Source of the DNA: JBFJVZ01 sp041623895
GTDB taxonomy: Bacteria; Planctomycetota; Planctomycetia; Pirellulales; Pirellulaceae
Length of the DNA: 24,508 nt
Direction of reading: 5' to 3'
NCBI GenBank assembly: GCA_041623895.1
Contig: JBFJVZ010000057.1
Span: 1 to 24,508 of the forward strand
This document shows positions 1 to 6,948 of the stretch, piece after piece (position 1 is the first letter of the stretch; every line of letters begins with the position of its first letter). A program made the position numbers and the translations under genes. The notes under the pieces are model-generated. The model worked only from the letters and a program-made list of their open reading frames with translations, ran no database searches and was not told the DNA's origin.

Positions 1-128
1 ATTCGCTTAATCCCGTCTTTCAATCGCATGACATTAAAGTTGATCAACAGTCCCAGTTTCCTGTCGCTCAACTTCAGGTCTTTACCGCAGAGAAGGCGGC
101 CGATGTTGATGTTCCGCAATGATTCTTC
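1..128 (-). pseudogene. C-terminal fragment of a GxxExxY-family protein
   Basis: On the minus strand the first 85 bases or so translate to LKLSDRKLGLLINFNV followed by a LKDGIKR-type end. This closely matches the conserved C-terminus of GxxExxY proteins, small PD-(D/E)XK-like proteins that are abundant in planctomycetes. Upstream of LKLS the frame stays open, but the expected preceding residues are not recognisable and there is no plausible start codon. The frame instead runs into the short repeats at 134-233. The gene therefore looks decayed or truncated; its last few codons lie beyond the left edge. The family assignment rests on about 25 residues, so confidence is moderate. Confidence 0.5.
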
Positions 129-133
129 CCTCC

Positions 134-233
134 GCGAACGAGCGTTTTCAATTCTTGTTCCGACGCGGTGCGTCGGACGACAATGAATTCACAGCCTCGG
201 AGCGAACGAGCGTTTTGTCTTCGCGTTCCGACG
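134..233. repeat. Two imperfect 32-bp direct repeats
   Basis: Copies at 134-165 and 202-233 both begin GCGAACGAGCGTTTT and end GTTCCGACG. They match at 27 of 32 positions, with all differences in the middle. They lie between the GxxExxY remnant and the DUF188 gene, and look like a planctomycete intergenic repeat unit. Confidence 0.7.
159..177. repeat. Perfect 8-bp hairpin between the direct repeats
   Basis: TCCGACGC (159-166) pairs perfectly with GCGTCGGA (170-177) around the three-base loop GGT. There is no T-tract, so it is not a convincing intrinsic terminator. The left arm overlaps the end of the first 32-bp repeat copy. Confidence 0.55.
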
Positions 234-235
234 CA

Positions 236-250
236 GAGCTTCGCCCTCCC
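236..250 (-). repeat. 15-bp dispersed repeat, copy 1
   Basis: On the minus strand this reads GGGAGGGCGAAGCTC, which recurs exactly on the plus strand at 6877-6891, between the first and second AAA+ genes. Within the motif, GGGAG can pair with a following CTCCC. It looks like a short dispersed planctomycete element. Confidence 0.6.
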
Positions 251-282
251 GTTTTTTAGACAAAGCCAGGCCAGGACCAGCC

Positions 283-765
283 CTAACTCGATTCTTTCAA
301 TCGTCGCGTCAGTGCGCGGTCGAGTTGATTGGCAAACGTTTGCACATCTTTTTGGCTCAGAGGATTCGGGCCGGAGGTATCCAGCCCCGCACTGCGAAAT
401 TGTTCCATCAGGTTTCGCGCAGCCAGGCGGTCATGCACGCTGTTGTCATCAAATAATTCACCGCGAGTGCCCAGCGCGAGTCCTTGCTTTTCGACGACGC
501 GGGCTGCCAGTGGGATGTCCCCAGTGATCACGACGTCACCGGCCTGCATCAATTCGATGATGCGGTCATCAGCAACGTCGGCGCCGTCGCGAACGGTGAT
601 CCGGCGGATGAATTCCGACGGTGGGATGCCGATCGATTGGTTAGCGACCAGGGTCGTTTCGATTTGCAGGCGGCGGGCGGCGCGAAACACGATTTCTTTG
701 ATAGCCGCCGGGCAAGCGTCAGCGTCGACCCAGATTTTGAAAGCGTGGGTTGGGTCAGCGTTCAA
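283..765 (-). CDS. YaiI/YqxD family (DUF188) protein
   Basis: This 160-aa protein starts, after a short lead, with KIWVDADACP, the N-terminal signature of the YaiI/YqxD (DUF188) family, and matches that family in length and along its whole body. The conserved VITGDIPLAARVVEKG-like segment, which carries the acidic residues expected of a PIN-like fold, is present, as is an LxTRGELFDDNSV segment. The start is a TTG at 763-765, because an in-frame TGA lies three codons upstream and no ATG precedes the conserved motif; a GGTGA lies at suitable distance. Family function is not firmly established, and a PIN-like nuclease role is a fold-based suggestion only. It stands alone, divergent from the prolyl oligopeptidase gene. 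Confidence 0.92.
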   Translation of the reverse strand: MNADPTHAFKIWVDADACPAAIKEIVFRAARRLQIETTLVANQSIGIPPSEFIRRITVRDGADVADDRIIELMQAGDVVITGDIPLAARVVEKQGLALGTRGELFDDNSVHDRLAARNLMEQFRSAGLDTSGPNPLSQKDVQTFANQLDRALTRRLKESS

Positions 766-881
766 TACGAGTCACCAAGAGTGGGGATTTTGACCGGCAT
801 GCCTTGTTGTGCTCCGAGCCGATAGCTTCGACAATGCGACCCGATACCGCTACGGGTGGTCCGCATTCCGCATACGAACTC

Positions 882-886
882 AAGGA
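882..886 (+). promoter_or_regulatory. Ribosome binding site deciding the GTG start at 895
   Basis: AAGGA sits 8 bases before GTG 895. This supports the shorter reading of the prolyl oligopeptidase, in which the signal peptide is at the very N-terminus. Confidence 0.6.
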
Positions 887-894
887 ACGCTACC

Positions 895-3030
895 GTGTAT
901 TTGCAACGTTTCGCCACGTCCTTCGGTTTGATCGCTTCATTTGCGGCCATGGTATTCGCTCAAGATGACGCTTCGAGACCCGAGCCAATCATGAAATATC
1001 CGCAAACCAACAAGGTCGATGTTGTGGATGACTATCACGGCCACAAAGTTGCCGATCCTTACCGCTGGCTGGAAGACACCGAAAGCGAGGAAACCGCCGA
1101 ATGGGTGGAGGCACAGAATGAGGTCACCAATGCGTATCTGCAATCGCTACGCTCGCGGCCGGCGATGCGTGCGCGGCTGGAGAAACTTTGGAACTATGAA
1201 CGCTACGACTTGCCGATTCGCCGCGGTGACACGTACCTGTACACGCACAATGATGGACTGCAGAACCAGAGCGTGTTGTACAAGGCCGATTCATTGAATG
1301 CCGAACGCACAGTGTTGCTGGATCCTAATCAGCTGAGCGAAGACGGCACCGTCGCGCTGGCCGGCACGGCGACAACCGACGATGGCAAGTTATTGGCTTA
1401 CGGTTTGGCCGATGGCGGCAGCGATTGGCGGACTTGGAAAATCCGTGAAGTGGCCAGCGGGAAAGATCTGGACGATGTGGTGCAGTGGGTCAAGTTCAGC
1501 GGCGTTGCCTGGCTGCCCGATAACAGCGGTTTCTTTTACTCGCGTTATGCCGAGCCGGTGGAAGGACAAGAGCTGACAGCGACCAACGAAAACCAAAAAA
1601 TGTACTTCCACACCGTGGGGGAAACGCAAAGCCAGGATGAATTGATTTTGCAGCGGCCCGATCATCCCAAATGGGGTTTCTCCCCGGAAGTGACCGACGA
1701 CGGCAGATTCCTGGTGATTCAAAACTGGAAGGGCAGCGAGCCGAAGGCACAGATCTTCGTCAAAGATCTCCAGCAACCCGATGCTCAGATCCAAGAGCTG
1801 ATCATGGGTTTTGACGCGGAGTACGAGTGGATCGGTGCGATCGACCAGACGCTCTATTTCTTGACCGACAACGGGGCTCCCAAACGGCGGTTGATCGCCG
1901 TCGACGTGAACAGACCCGAGCGCGAGCATTGGCAGGAAGTGATCGCCGAAACCGAGGATGTGCTGGAATCAGTCAGCTTGTTTGGCGAGACTTTTTACGG
2001 CGTCTGGTTGAAAGACGCTCGCAGTAAGGTGACCCGGCATGCGCTAGACGGAAAATTGCTTGATGAAATCGAGTTGCCGGGGCTGGGCAGCGTCGCTGGC
2101 TTTGCCGGCCGGCAAGACGCCGCAGAAACATTCTTTAGCTTTACCAATTACATCACACCCGAATCGATCTATCGTGTCGATCTGAAATCGGGTGAAGTCT
2201 CGTTGTGGCGGCAACCAGAAGTAGCTATCGATGTGGACGACTTTGTTACCGAACAGCTGTTTGCGGAAAGCAAAGATGGTACGCGAGTGCCCATCATCGT
2301 TACCCGCCGCAAGGAAACGAAGTTGGATGGATCCAATCGCACGTTGTTGTACGCCTATGGCGGCTTCAATATCTCGATCACCCCATCTTTTTCACCCGCC
2401 AACGCGGCCTGGGTCGACAGCGGCGGGATCTTTGCGGTGGCAAACTTGCGTGGCGGCGGCGAATATGGACGACAATGGCATGAAGACGGCATGCGGCTGA
2501 AGAAGCAGAATGTATTTGATGACTTCATCACGGCGGCTGAATTCTTGATCGAAAAGGGCTACACCACTTCCGGCCGATTAGCAATTCGTGGCGGCAGCAA
2601 TGGCGGACTGCTGGTGGGTGCCGCGATGACACAGCGGCCCGATCTATTTGGCGCGTGTCTGCCGGCCGTCGGTGTGATGGACATGTTGCGGTATCACAAG
2701 TTCACGATCGGCTGGGCTTGGGTCACCGAATACGGCAGCAGCGACGAGGAGGATCAAATCGAGAATTTGCTGTCGTATTCTCCGCTACATAATTTGAAGC
2801 CGGGAACATGTTATCCGGCGACGCTGGTGACCACGGCTGATCGCGATGACCGCGTCGTGCCGGGGCACAGTTTCAAGTTTGCGGCAGCGCTGCAGGCAGC
2901 CCAAGGATGTGCGAAGCCAACCTTGATTCGCATCGAAACGCGAGCCGGGCATGGTGCCGGCACGCCGGTCAGCAAGCGAATCGACGAGTATGCAGATTTA
3001 TGGTCCTTCTTGTGGGAAAACTTAAAGTAA
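895..3030 (+). CDS. Prolyl oligopeptidase (S9A), exported
   Basis: This is a serine peptidase of family S9A (prolyl endopeptidase, cleaving after proline in short peptides). From the chosen GTG at 895 it is 711 aa, the normal family length plus a signal peptide. An AAGGA lies 8 bases before that GTG, and the first 23 residues form a signal peptide (FATSFGLIASFAAMVFAQ); a longer reading from GTG 856 is possible. The family hallmark YPQTNKVDVVDDYHGHKVADPYRWLED-like N-terminus is clear. The beta-propeller occupies roughly residues 80-430 and the alpha/beta-hydrolase domain the remainder. The triad is Ser568 in GGSNGG, Asp651 in ADRDDRVVP and His686 in RAGHGAGT; the Arg after DD (substrate binding in porcine POP) is kept. 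The predicted location is periplasmic. It appears to be monocistronic. Confidence 0.96.
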   Translation: MYLQRFATSFGLIASFAAMVFAQDDASRPEPIMKYPQTNKVDVVDDYHGHKVADPYRWLEDTESEETAEWVEAQNEVTNAYLQSLRSRPAMRARLEKLWNYERYDLPIRRGDTYLYTHNDGLQNQSVLYKADSLNAERTVLLDPNQLSEDGTVALAGTATTDDGKLLAYGLADGGSDWRTWKIREVASGKDLDDVVQWVKFSGVAWLPDNSGFFYSRYAEPVEGQELTATNENQKMYFHTVGETQSQDELILQRPDHPKWGFSPEVTDDGRFLVIQNWKGSEPKAQIFVKDLQQPDAQIQELIMGFDAEYEWIGAIDQTLYFLTDNGAPKRRLIAVDVNRPEREHWQEVIAETEDVLESVSLFGETFYGVWLKDARSKVTRHALDGKLLDEIELPGLGSVAGFAGRQDAAETFFSFTNYITPESIYRVDLKSGEVSLWRQPEVAIDVDDFVTEQLFAESKDGTRVPIIVTRRKETKLDGSNRTLLYAYGGFNISITPSFSPANAAWVDSGGIFAVANLRGGGEYGRQWHEDGMRLKKQNVFDDFITAAEFLIEKGYTTSGRLAIRGGSNGGLLVGAAMTQRPDLFGACLPAVGVMDMLRYHKFTIGWAWVTEYGSSDEEDQIENLLSYSPLHNLKPGTCYPATLVTTADRDDRVVPGHSFKFAAALQAAQGCAKPTLIRIETRAGHGAGTPVSKRIDEYADLWSFLWENLK

Positions 3031-3054
3031 TTGCGGCGTCACCATCAGCCGGCG

Positions 3055-3257
3055 CGCGTTAGCGTCCGGTTTGGGTGTAGTCCTGGCTCAACAATCACGA
3101 AGAAGAACCGCGGTGGCAGCGTATATGCTGCCACTGCTACGCAGTTGTCGTCTGGTTGTGACAAATGAAAACGTTCATGCCTACAACGCTGGTGATTCCA
3201 AAGAAAAGCCAGGCACAAATTCCTTCCTCAGCGGGACGCACGCGTTAGCGTCCGGTT
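3055..3257. repeat. Pair of exact 17-bp direct repeats
   Basis: CGCGTTAGCGTCCGGTT occurs at 3055-3071 and again at 3241-3257, 186 bases apart in the same orientation. Both copies lie outside genes. The motif has the look of the short intergenic repeats common in Rhodopirellula-type genomes. Confidence 0.75.
3110..3137. other. Stable hairpin downstream of the prolyl oligopeptidase
   Basis: GTGGCAGC at 3113-3120 pairs with GCTGCCAC at 3127-3134 around a six-base centre. Outward extension by a G-T wobble and two further pairs gives an 11-bp stem. It lies 80 bases after the prolyl oligopeptidase stop. There is no T-run, so it could stabilise the 3' end or be a repeat relic rather than terminate transcription. 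Confidence 0.5.
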
Positions 3258-3420
3258 CCGCGCAACAACCACCGCCCAGCGCCCAGCGGCTTGCGAATCC
3301 GAATCGGCTCGTCGTTTTCCCGCACATGCGGCCTGCTTTTTCGGCGACAATGAACCAGCTTGCTTTGCTGGTGTCGGTTGATAAGTTCACCTTCGGTTGT
3401 CTTGTCTCCATGAAATCATC

Positions 3421-6400
3421 ATGTCTCAGTTTGTCACTTTCGATCTACCGTTGATCATCGCACGTTGCGGCGGGTTTTCCCTGGTTCGCCCCATCGGGTT
3501 CCCGGAGATCGCGCTCTCATCGGGCAGCGAGTCCTCCGCCGTCCAGGCAGTCCGTCGCCGCGTTATCAAGTCGTGCCGCGATTACTTGGGTGCTGATCTA
3601 GTGGCCCGCTTGATCCGAGGTCCGGTCGCGCAAAAAAAGGTGACGGTGGAAATTGCACCGCCAAAAAAATCGACCGCGTGGCGACAGAAAGTCAATCTGC
3701 ATCTTGATTCGTTCGTCTGGCAGCAAGATGACGCCTTGATCATTACCTATCTTCCGGCGCTGGAGCTGACTGTGGTAGCCAGCCCAAACACCGACGTTGA
3801 CAAACTGGTTGGCGAGCAAGTGCGATCGGCGATTCGCCGCAAGGAAGCATGGTCGCTGCCCGGAATCGCGTATTTGGATAGCGCGGACGAGACTCAGCTG
3901 CACATCGAAACGCTGCAGGTAACCGTGCCGACGCCCGCCGAACACGCGCGGAAGAAAGACGATAAGCCACGCAGCAAGACACCAACCTTAAATGCGGTTG
4001 CCACTCGGCTGCGACGTCGATCGTTGCGTCGCGCCTATCATCGCGACCAGGAAGTTAGCATGCTGGCGCGGTTACTGGCTGCCGACCAGTCGCGATCGGT
4101 GTTGTTGGTCGGCCCCTCGGGCGTCGGCAAGACGGCAATCTTTCACCACTGGGTGCGGCAAGCCGAATCATTCGGGATGCAGAACATCCAGTCTTGGGCA
4201 ACCGATGGCTCACGATTGATCTCGGGCCAGACAGGTTTTGGGATGTGGCAGCAGCAGTGTCTGGCGATGGCGGACGAAGCATCGCGTTATCCATCGGTGA
4301 TTCACCTTGGCAACCTGGTCGAGCTGAGTGAATCAGGTCGTTTGCGCGGGAGCGGAGGATGCGGGGCGCTGCTGGCCCCGCGGCTCTCTGACGGCAGCAT
4401 GAAAGCGGTCATCGAATGCACGCCGGAGCAATTGACACGGATCTCGCGGATCGAGCCCAGGCTGGTTGCCGCGCTGACGGTCATGCGGATCGAAGAACCC
4501 AGCCCCGAACAAACGCGATCCATCCTGTTAGAAGCGGCTGCGTCCTGGCGGCCGGTCGACATTACGGCTGAATTGAAACGCAAACGTCGCCGTAAGCAGA
4601 AAGCAAAGCGCAAACGCCGAACTCAAGATAGCAGCGAAGGTCCCGACATCACGCCCGAGGTGAAGCCCGAAGCGCTGCAGATTCTGGATCGATTGCATCG
4701 TCGATTTCGCACCGATGCAGCCGCGCCCGGTCGTCCGCTCGCTTTCTTTCATGGCGTGATGAGCGAAATCAAGCCTCAGGAAGTGTTGGATGAACAAAAG
4801 GTGATTGAGGCGTTTGGGCGGCAAACCGGTCTGCCACGGTTCCTGATCGATGATGCTGTTCGACCCGACTTGAAAAGTATTCGCCGGCAACTGCGATCGC
4901 AGGTGTTGGGACAAGATGCGGTGTTGGAAACCTTGGTTGACATGATCGCCACGCTGGCCGCCGATCTTTCCCGCGGTGACCGCCCGCTGGCATCGATGAT
5001 GCTGATTGGTCCGACCGGCGTCGGCAAAACCGAGACAGCCAAGGCGCTGGCCAGATTAATCTACAGCGACGTGTCTCGGTTGCTGCGAATTGACATGTCC
5101 GAGCTGTCGTCCCCGACAGCGGTTGGCCGTTTGATCGGCGACGCGTTTGATCCCGAAGGCGTGCTGACCAGCGCGGTCCGCGCTCAGCCGTTTTCACTTG
5201 TGCTGTTGGACGAATTCGAGAAAGCGCACCCATCGGTATTTGATCTGTTGTTGCAAGTGCTGGGCGAGGGCAGGCTGACGGACGGGCGGGGACGATTGGC
5301 GGACTTTCGCAATTCGATTGTGTTGATGACCAGCAATCTGGGCGTGGATACGTTTCGCGCGGTGCCATTGGGTCTGGCCGACACGCAACAGCAGGATCGA
5401 TATCGCAGTCACTTTGAAAGACAAGTCCGTGATTTCTTGCGTCCCGAATTGTTCAATCGCATCGATCGAATCCTGACATTCGATCCCCTGGATGAAACGA
5501 CGGTGCGAAGGATCGCCGATATGCGTTTGGCGGAGTTACAGCGGCGTGACGGTTGGCAAAGCCGTGGTGATGTGTTTGACGTGGATACCGGGGCCGTGCA
5601 GGTGTTGGCTGCTGAGGGATATCAACCTCAATACGGTGCCCGACCGCTGGCCCGCGAAGTGGAACGCAAAGTCGTTGTTCCGCTGGCGGAGGCAATCTGT
5701 AATACCGGGCGACTCAAGCGGCTGAGTGCCAAAGTCGATGTCAGCGGGGAAGATCCCAGCGGCGTCTCGTTGCAAGTGCAGTCGCAGCCGACCGGCGACA
5801 AAGCGATCGACGAATCCAGCAATGCCCTGATTGGACAAGCGACATTGCTGCGGCGGCGCGGCCAATCGCTGGATCGAAGCGACGCGATGAGGCGACTGCG
5901 GAATGATTACACGATGGCCAGCCGCAAATTGAAATCGCGATTGCGGGGCACCAAGGATGTGCAGAAGCGAGCCAGGATTCGCTACGGTCCACTCGGCGCT
6001 ACCTGCGCCCAGCTGCGCGAACGAATTCGCGCCGTTCGGCGGTTGTGCCGCGATCTCGACAACGCCGAAGCCGACGTGTTGCTGAAACATTATCTCGGCC
6101 AGCGACTTGACAGCGAAGCGGTCAGTGAACAGTTGGATGCGCTCCATAAACGGTTGTGGCGAACGCTTTGCGAACTGCGGAGCGATTCATCGCTGGAGAA
6201 CCAGCGCCTGACGTTGGTCATGACCGGATCCCAACTGTCGTCTGCCAAGATTCTGCTGGAGGCGTATCGCCTGCTGGCCGCCAAGCGCAAATGGAATTTT
6301 CAAGCTCACGCCTTGCTGCCCCGCGATCACAATACCGATCGCGTCATTGATTGTGATGGCTGGAGCAGCGAACCTTCTTTTCGTGTCTCGACCGTCAAAC

Positions 6401-6870
6401 GTGTCGAAGATCCCGAGACCGAAATTGTTGGCCTGATTCAAAAGCCGACAAAGCCCAAGCTGGCAGCCTACCGCCTACTCCGCTTGTCAGAACTCACCTG
6501 CTTTCCGCCGGGAACACTGGGATTGATGCTGACGTTTCGCGGCGAGGCCGCCGAATTGTTGATGTCGGGCGAAGCGGGCGTGCATTCATTCAAGCGGCGC
6601 GATCAAGCGAAGTCGACCGGCAGTTCGGTGCTGATCAGCCAACACAAAGGAACTCCCATTGAATATGCGGCGCCCGATTGGCTGCCGCGCCGCGAATTCC
6701 AAGTCAGTGGGCAGCCGCGCCGCGGCTATGACAGAGAAACATCGCTGGCTCAGGACCTGGTCGAGGGCGATTCGCGAAATATCAAGATGGATCGCGAGGG
6801 CATCTGGCTGGAAACCTTGATCGAACAAGAAATGGAGCGGCGTATTTGGGCGGAACTGGATGAGGAATAA
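3421..6870 (+). CDS. Double-AAA+ Clp/Hsp100-like ATPase with release-factor-like C-terminus (P1)
   Basis: This 1149-aa protein has five regions. Residues 1-180 are a beta-rich N-terminal region unlike Clp_N. D1 follows: Walker A GPSGVGKT at 231-238, but the Walker B position reads VIHLGN (293-298), lacking both acids, and the paired arginine fingers read Ala350-Ala351. A strongly basic insert occupies 386-400. D2 is complete: GPTGVGKT 530-537, VLLDE with Asp597/Glu598, arginine finger Arg680, sensor-2 GAR ending at Arg741. The GYVG pore loop is replaced by the shorter IGDAFDPEG (572-580). Residues about 800-925 are helical. Residues 926-1060 resemble the PCRF region of peptide chain release factors (LTLVMTG near 930, GEAGVH at 1050-1055), without GGQ. 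The start is ATG 3421; a TTG at 3397 is less likely. Function is unknown; an ATP-driven protein remodeller is inferred. Confidence 0.88.
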   Translation: MSQFVTFDLPLIIARCGGFSLVRPIGFPEIALSSGSESSAVQAVRRRVIKSCRDYLGADLVARLIRGPVAQKKVTVEIAPPKKSTAWRQKVNLHLDSFVWQQDDALIITYLPALELTVVASPNTDVDKLVGEQVRSAIRRKEAWSLPGIAYLDSADETQLHIETLQVTVPTPAEHARKKDDKPRSKTPTLNAVATRLRRRSLRRAYHRDQEVSMLARLLAADQSRSVLLVGPSGVGKTAIFHHWVRQAESFGMQNIQSWATDGSRLISGQTGFGMWQQQCLAMADEASRYPSVIHLGNLVELSESGRLRGSGGCGALLAPRLSDGSMKAVIECTPEQLTRISRIEPRLVAALTVMRIEEPSPEQTRSILLEAAASWRPVDITAELKRKRRRKQKAKRKRRTQDSSEGPDITPEVKPEALQILDRLHRRFRTDAAAPGRPLAFFHGVMSEIKPQEVLDEQKVIEAFGRQTGLPRFLIDDAVRPDLKSIRRQLRSQVLGQDAVLETLVDMIATLAADLSRGDRPLASMMLIGPTGVGKTETAKALARLIYSDVSRLLRIDMSELSSPTAVGRLIGDAFDPEGVLTSAVRAQPFSLVLLDEFEKAHPSVFDLLLQVLGEGRLTDGRGRLADFRNSIVLMTSNLGVDTFRAVPLGLADTQQQDRYRSHFERQVRDFLRPELFNRIDRILTFDPLDETTVRRIADMRLAELQRRDGWQSRGDVFDVDTGAVQVLAAEGYQPQYGARPLAREVERKVVVPLAEAICNTGRLKRLSAKVDVSGEDPSGVSLQVQSQPTGDKAIDESSNALIGQATLLRRRGQSLDRSDAMRRLRNDYTMASRKLKSRLRGTKDVQKRARIRYGPLGATCAQLRERIRAVRRLCRDLDNAEADVLLKHYLGQRLDSEAVSEQLDALHKRLWRTLCELRSDSSLENQRLTLVMTGSQLSSAKILLEAYRLLAAKRKWNFQAHALLPRDHNTDRVIDCDGWSSEPSFRVSTVKRVEDPETEIVGLIQKPTKPKLAAYRLLRLSELTCFPPGTLGLMLTFRGEAAELLMSGEAGVHSFKRRDQAKSTGSSVLISQHKGTPIEYAAPDWLPRREFQVSGQPRRGYDRETSLAQDLVEGDSRNIKMDREGIWLETLIEQEMERRIWAELDEE

Positions 6871-6876
6871 AAGTCT

Positions 6877-6891
6877 GGGAGGGCGAAGCTC
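6877..6891 (+). repeat. 15-bp dispersed repeat, copy 2
   Basis: GGGAGGGCGAAGCTC is identical to the minus-strand copy at 236-250. Followed here by CCG, it can form a GGGAG/CTCCC stem (6877-6893) just after the P1 stop codon. There is no T-tract, so transcription may well read through to P2. Confidence 0.6.
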
Positions 6892-6919
6892 CCGCTGAGC
6901 CGAACGCCTCCGTGACTAA

Positions 6920-6933
6920 TTAGCTATAGCTAA
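6920..6933. promoter_or_regulatory. Perfect 14-bp palindrome upstream of the second AAA+ gene
   Basis: TTAGCTATAGCTAA is its own reverse complement and ends 15 bases before the P2 start codon, in an unusually AT-rich patch of the 78-bp spacer. The dyad and position would suit an operator or a processing site. No regulator is assigned, and it could also be part of a repeat. Confidence 0.4.
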
Positions 6934-6948
6934 CGCAACAACAACAGC

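Larger units (their letters stand above)
3031..3420. other. Non-coding spacer before the AAA+ genes
   Basis: No convincing gene lies in these 390 bases. They hold two copies of a 17-bp repeat (3055-3071 and 3241-3257) and a stable hairpin (3110-3137). The short open frames present have no recognisable product and no good start signals. The promoter of the AAA+ gene cluster probably lies in the last 150 bases, but no clear -35/-10 pair can be pointed out. Confidence 0.6.

Noticed and set aside
168..825. Several plus-strand open frames of 113-154 codons
   Set aside because: They lie opposite or across the DUF188 gene, whose protein is clearly conserved in the other strand; composition and starts are unconvincing.
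6181..6870. A complete peptide chain release factor fused to P1
   Set aside because: There is no GGQ motif and no stop-codon recognition segment, so only a PCRF-like portion is claimed.
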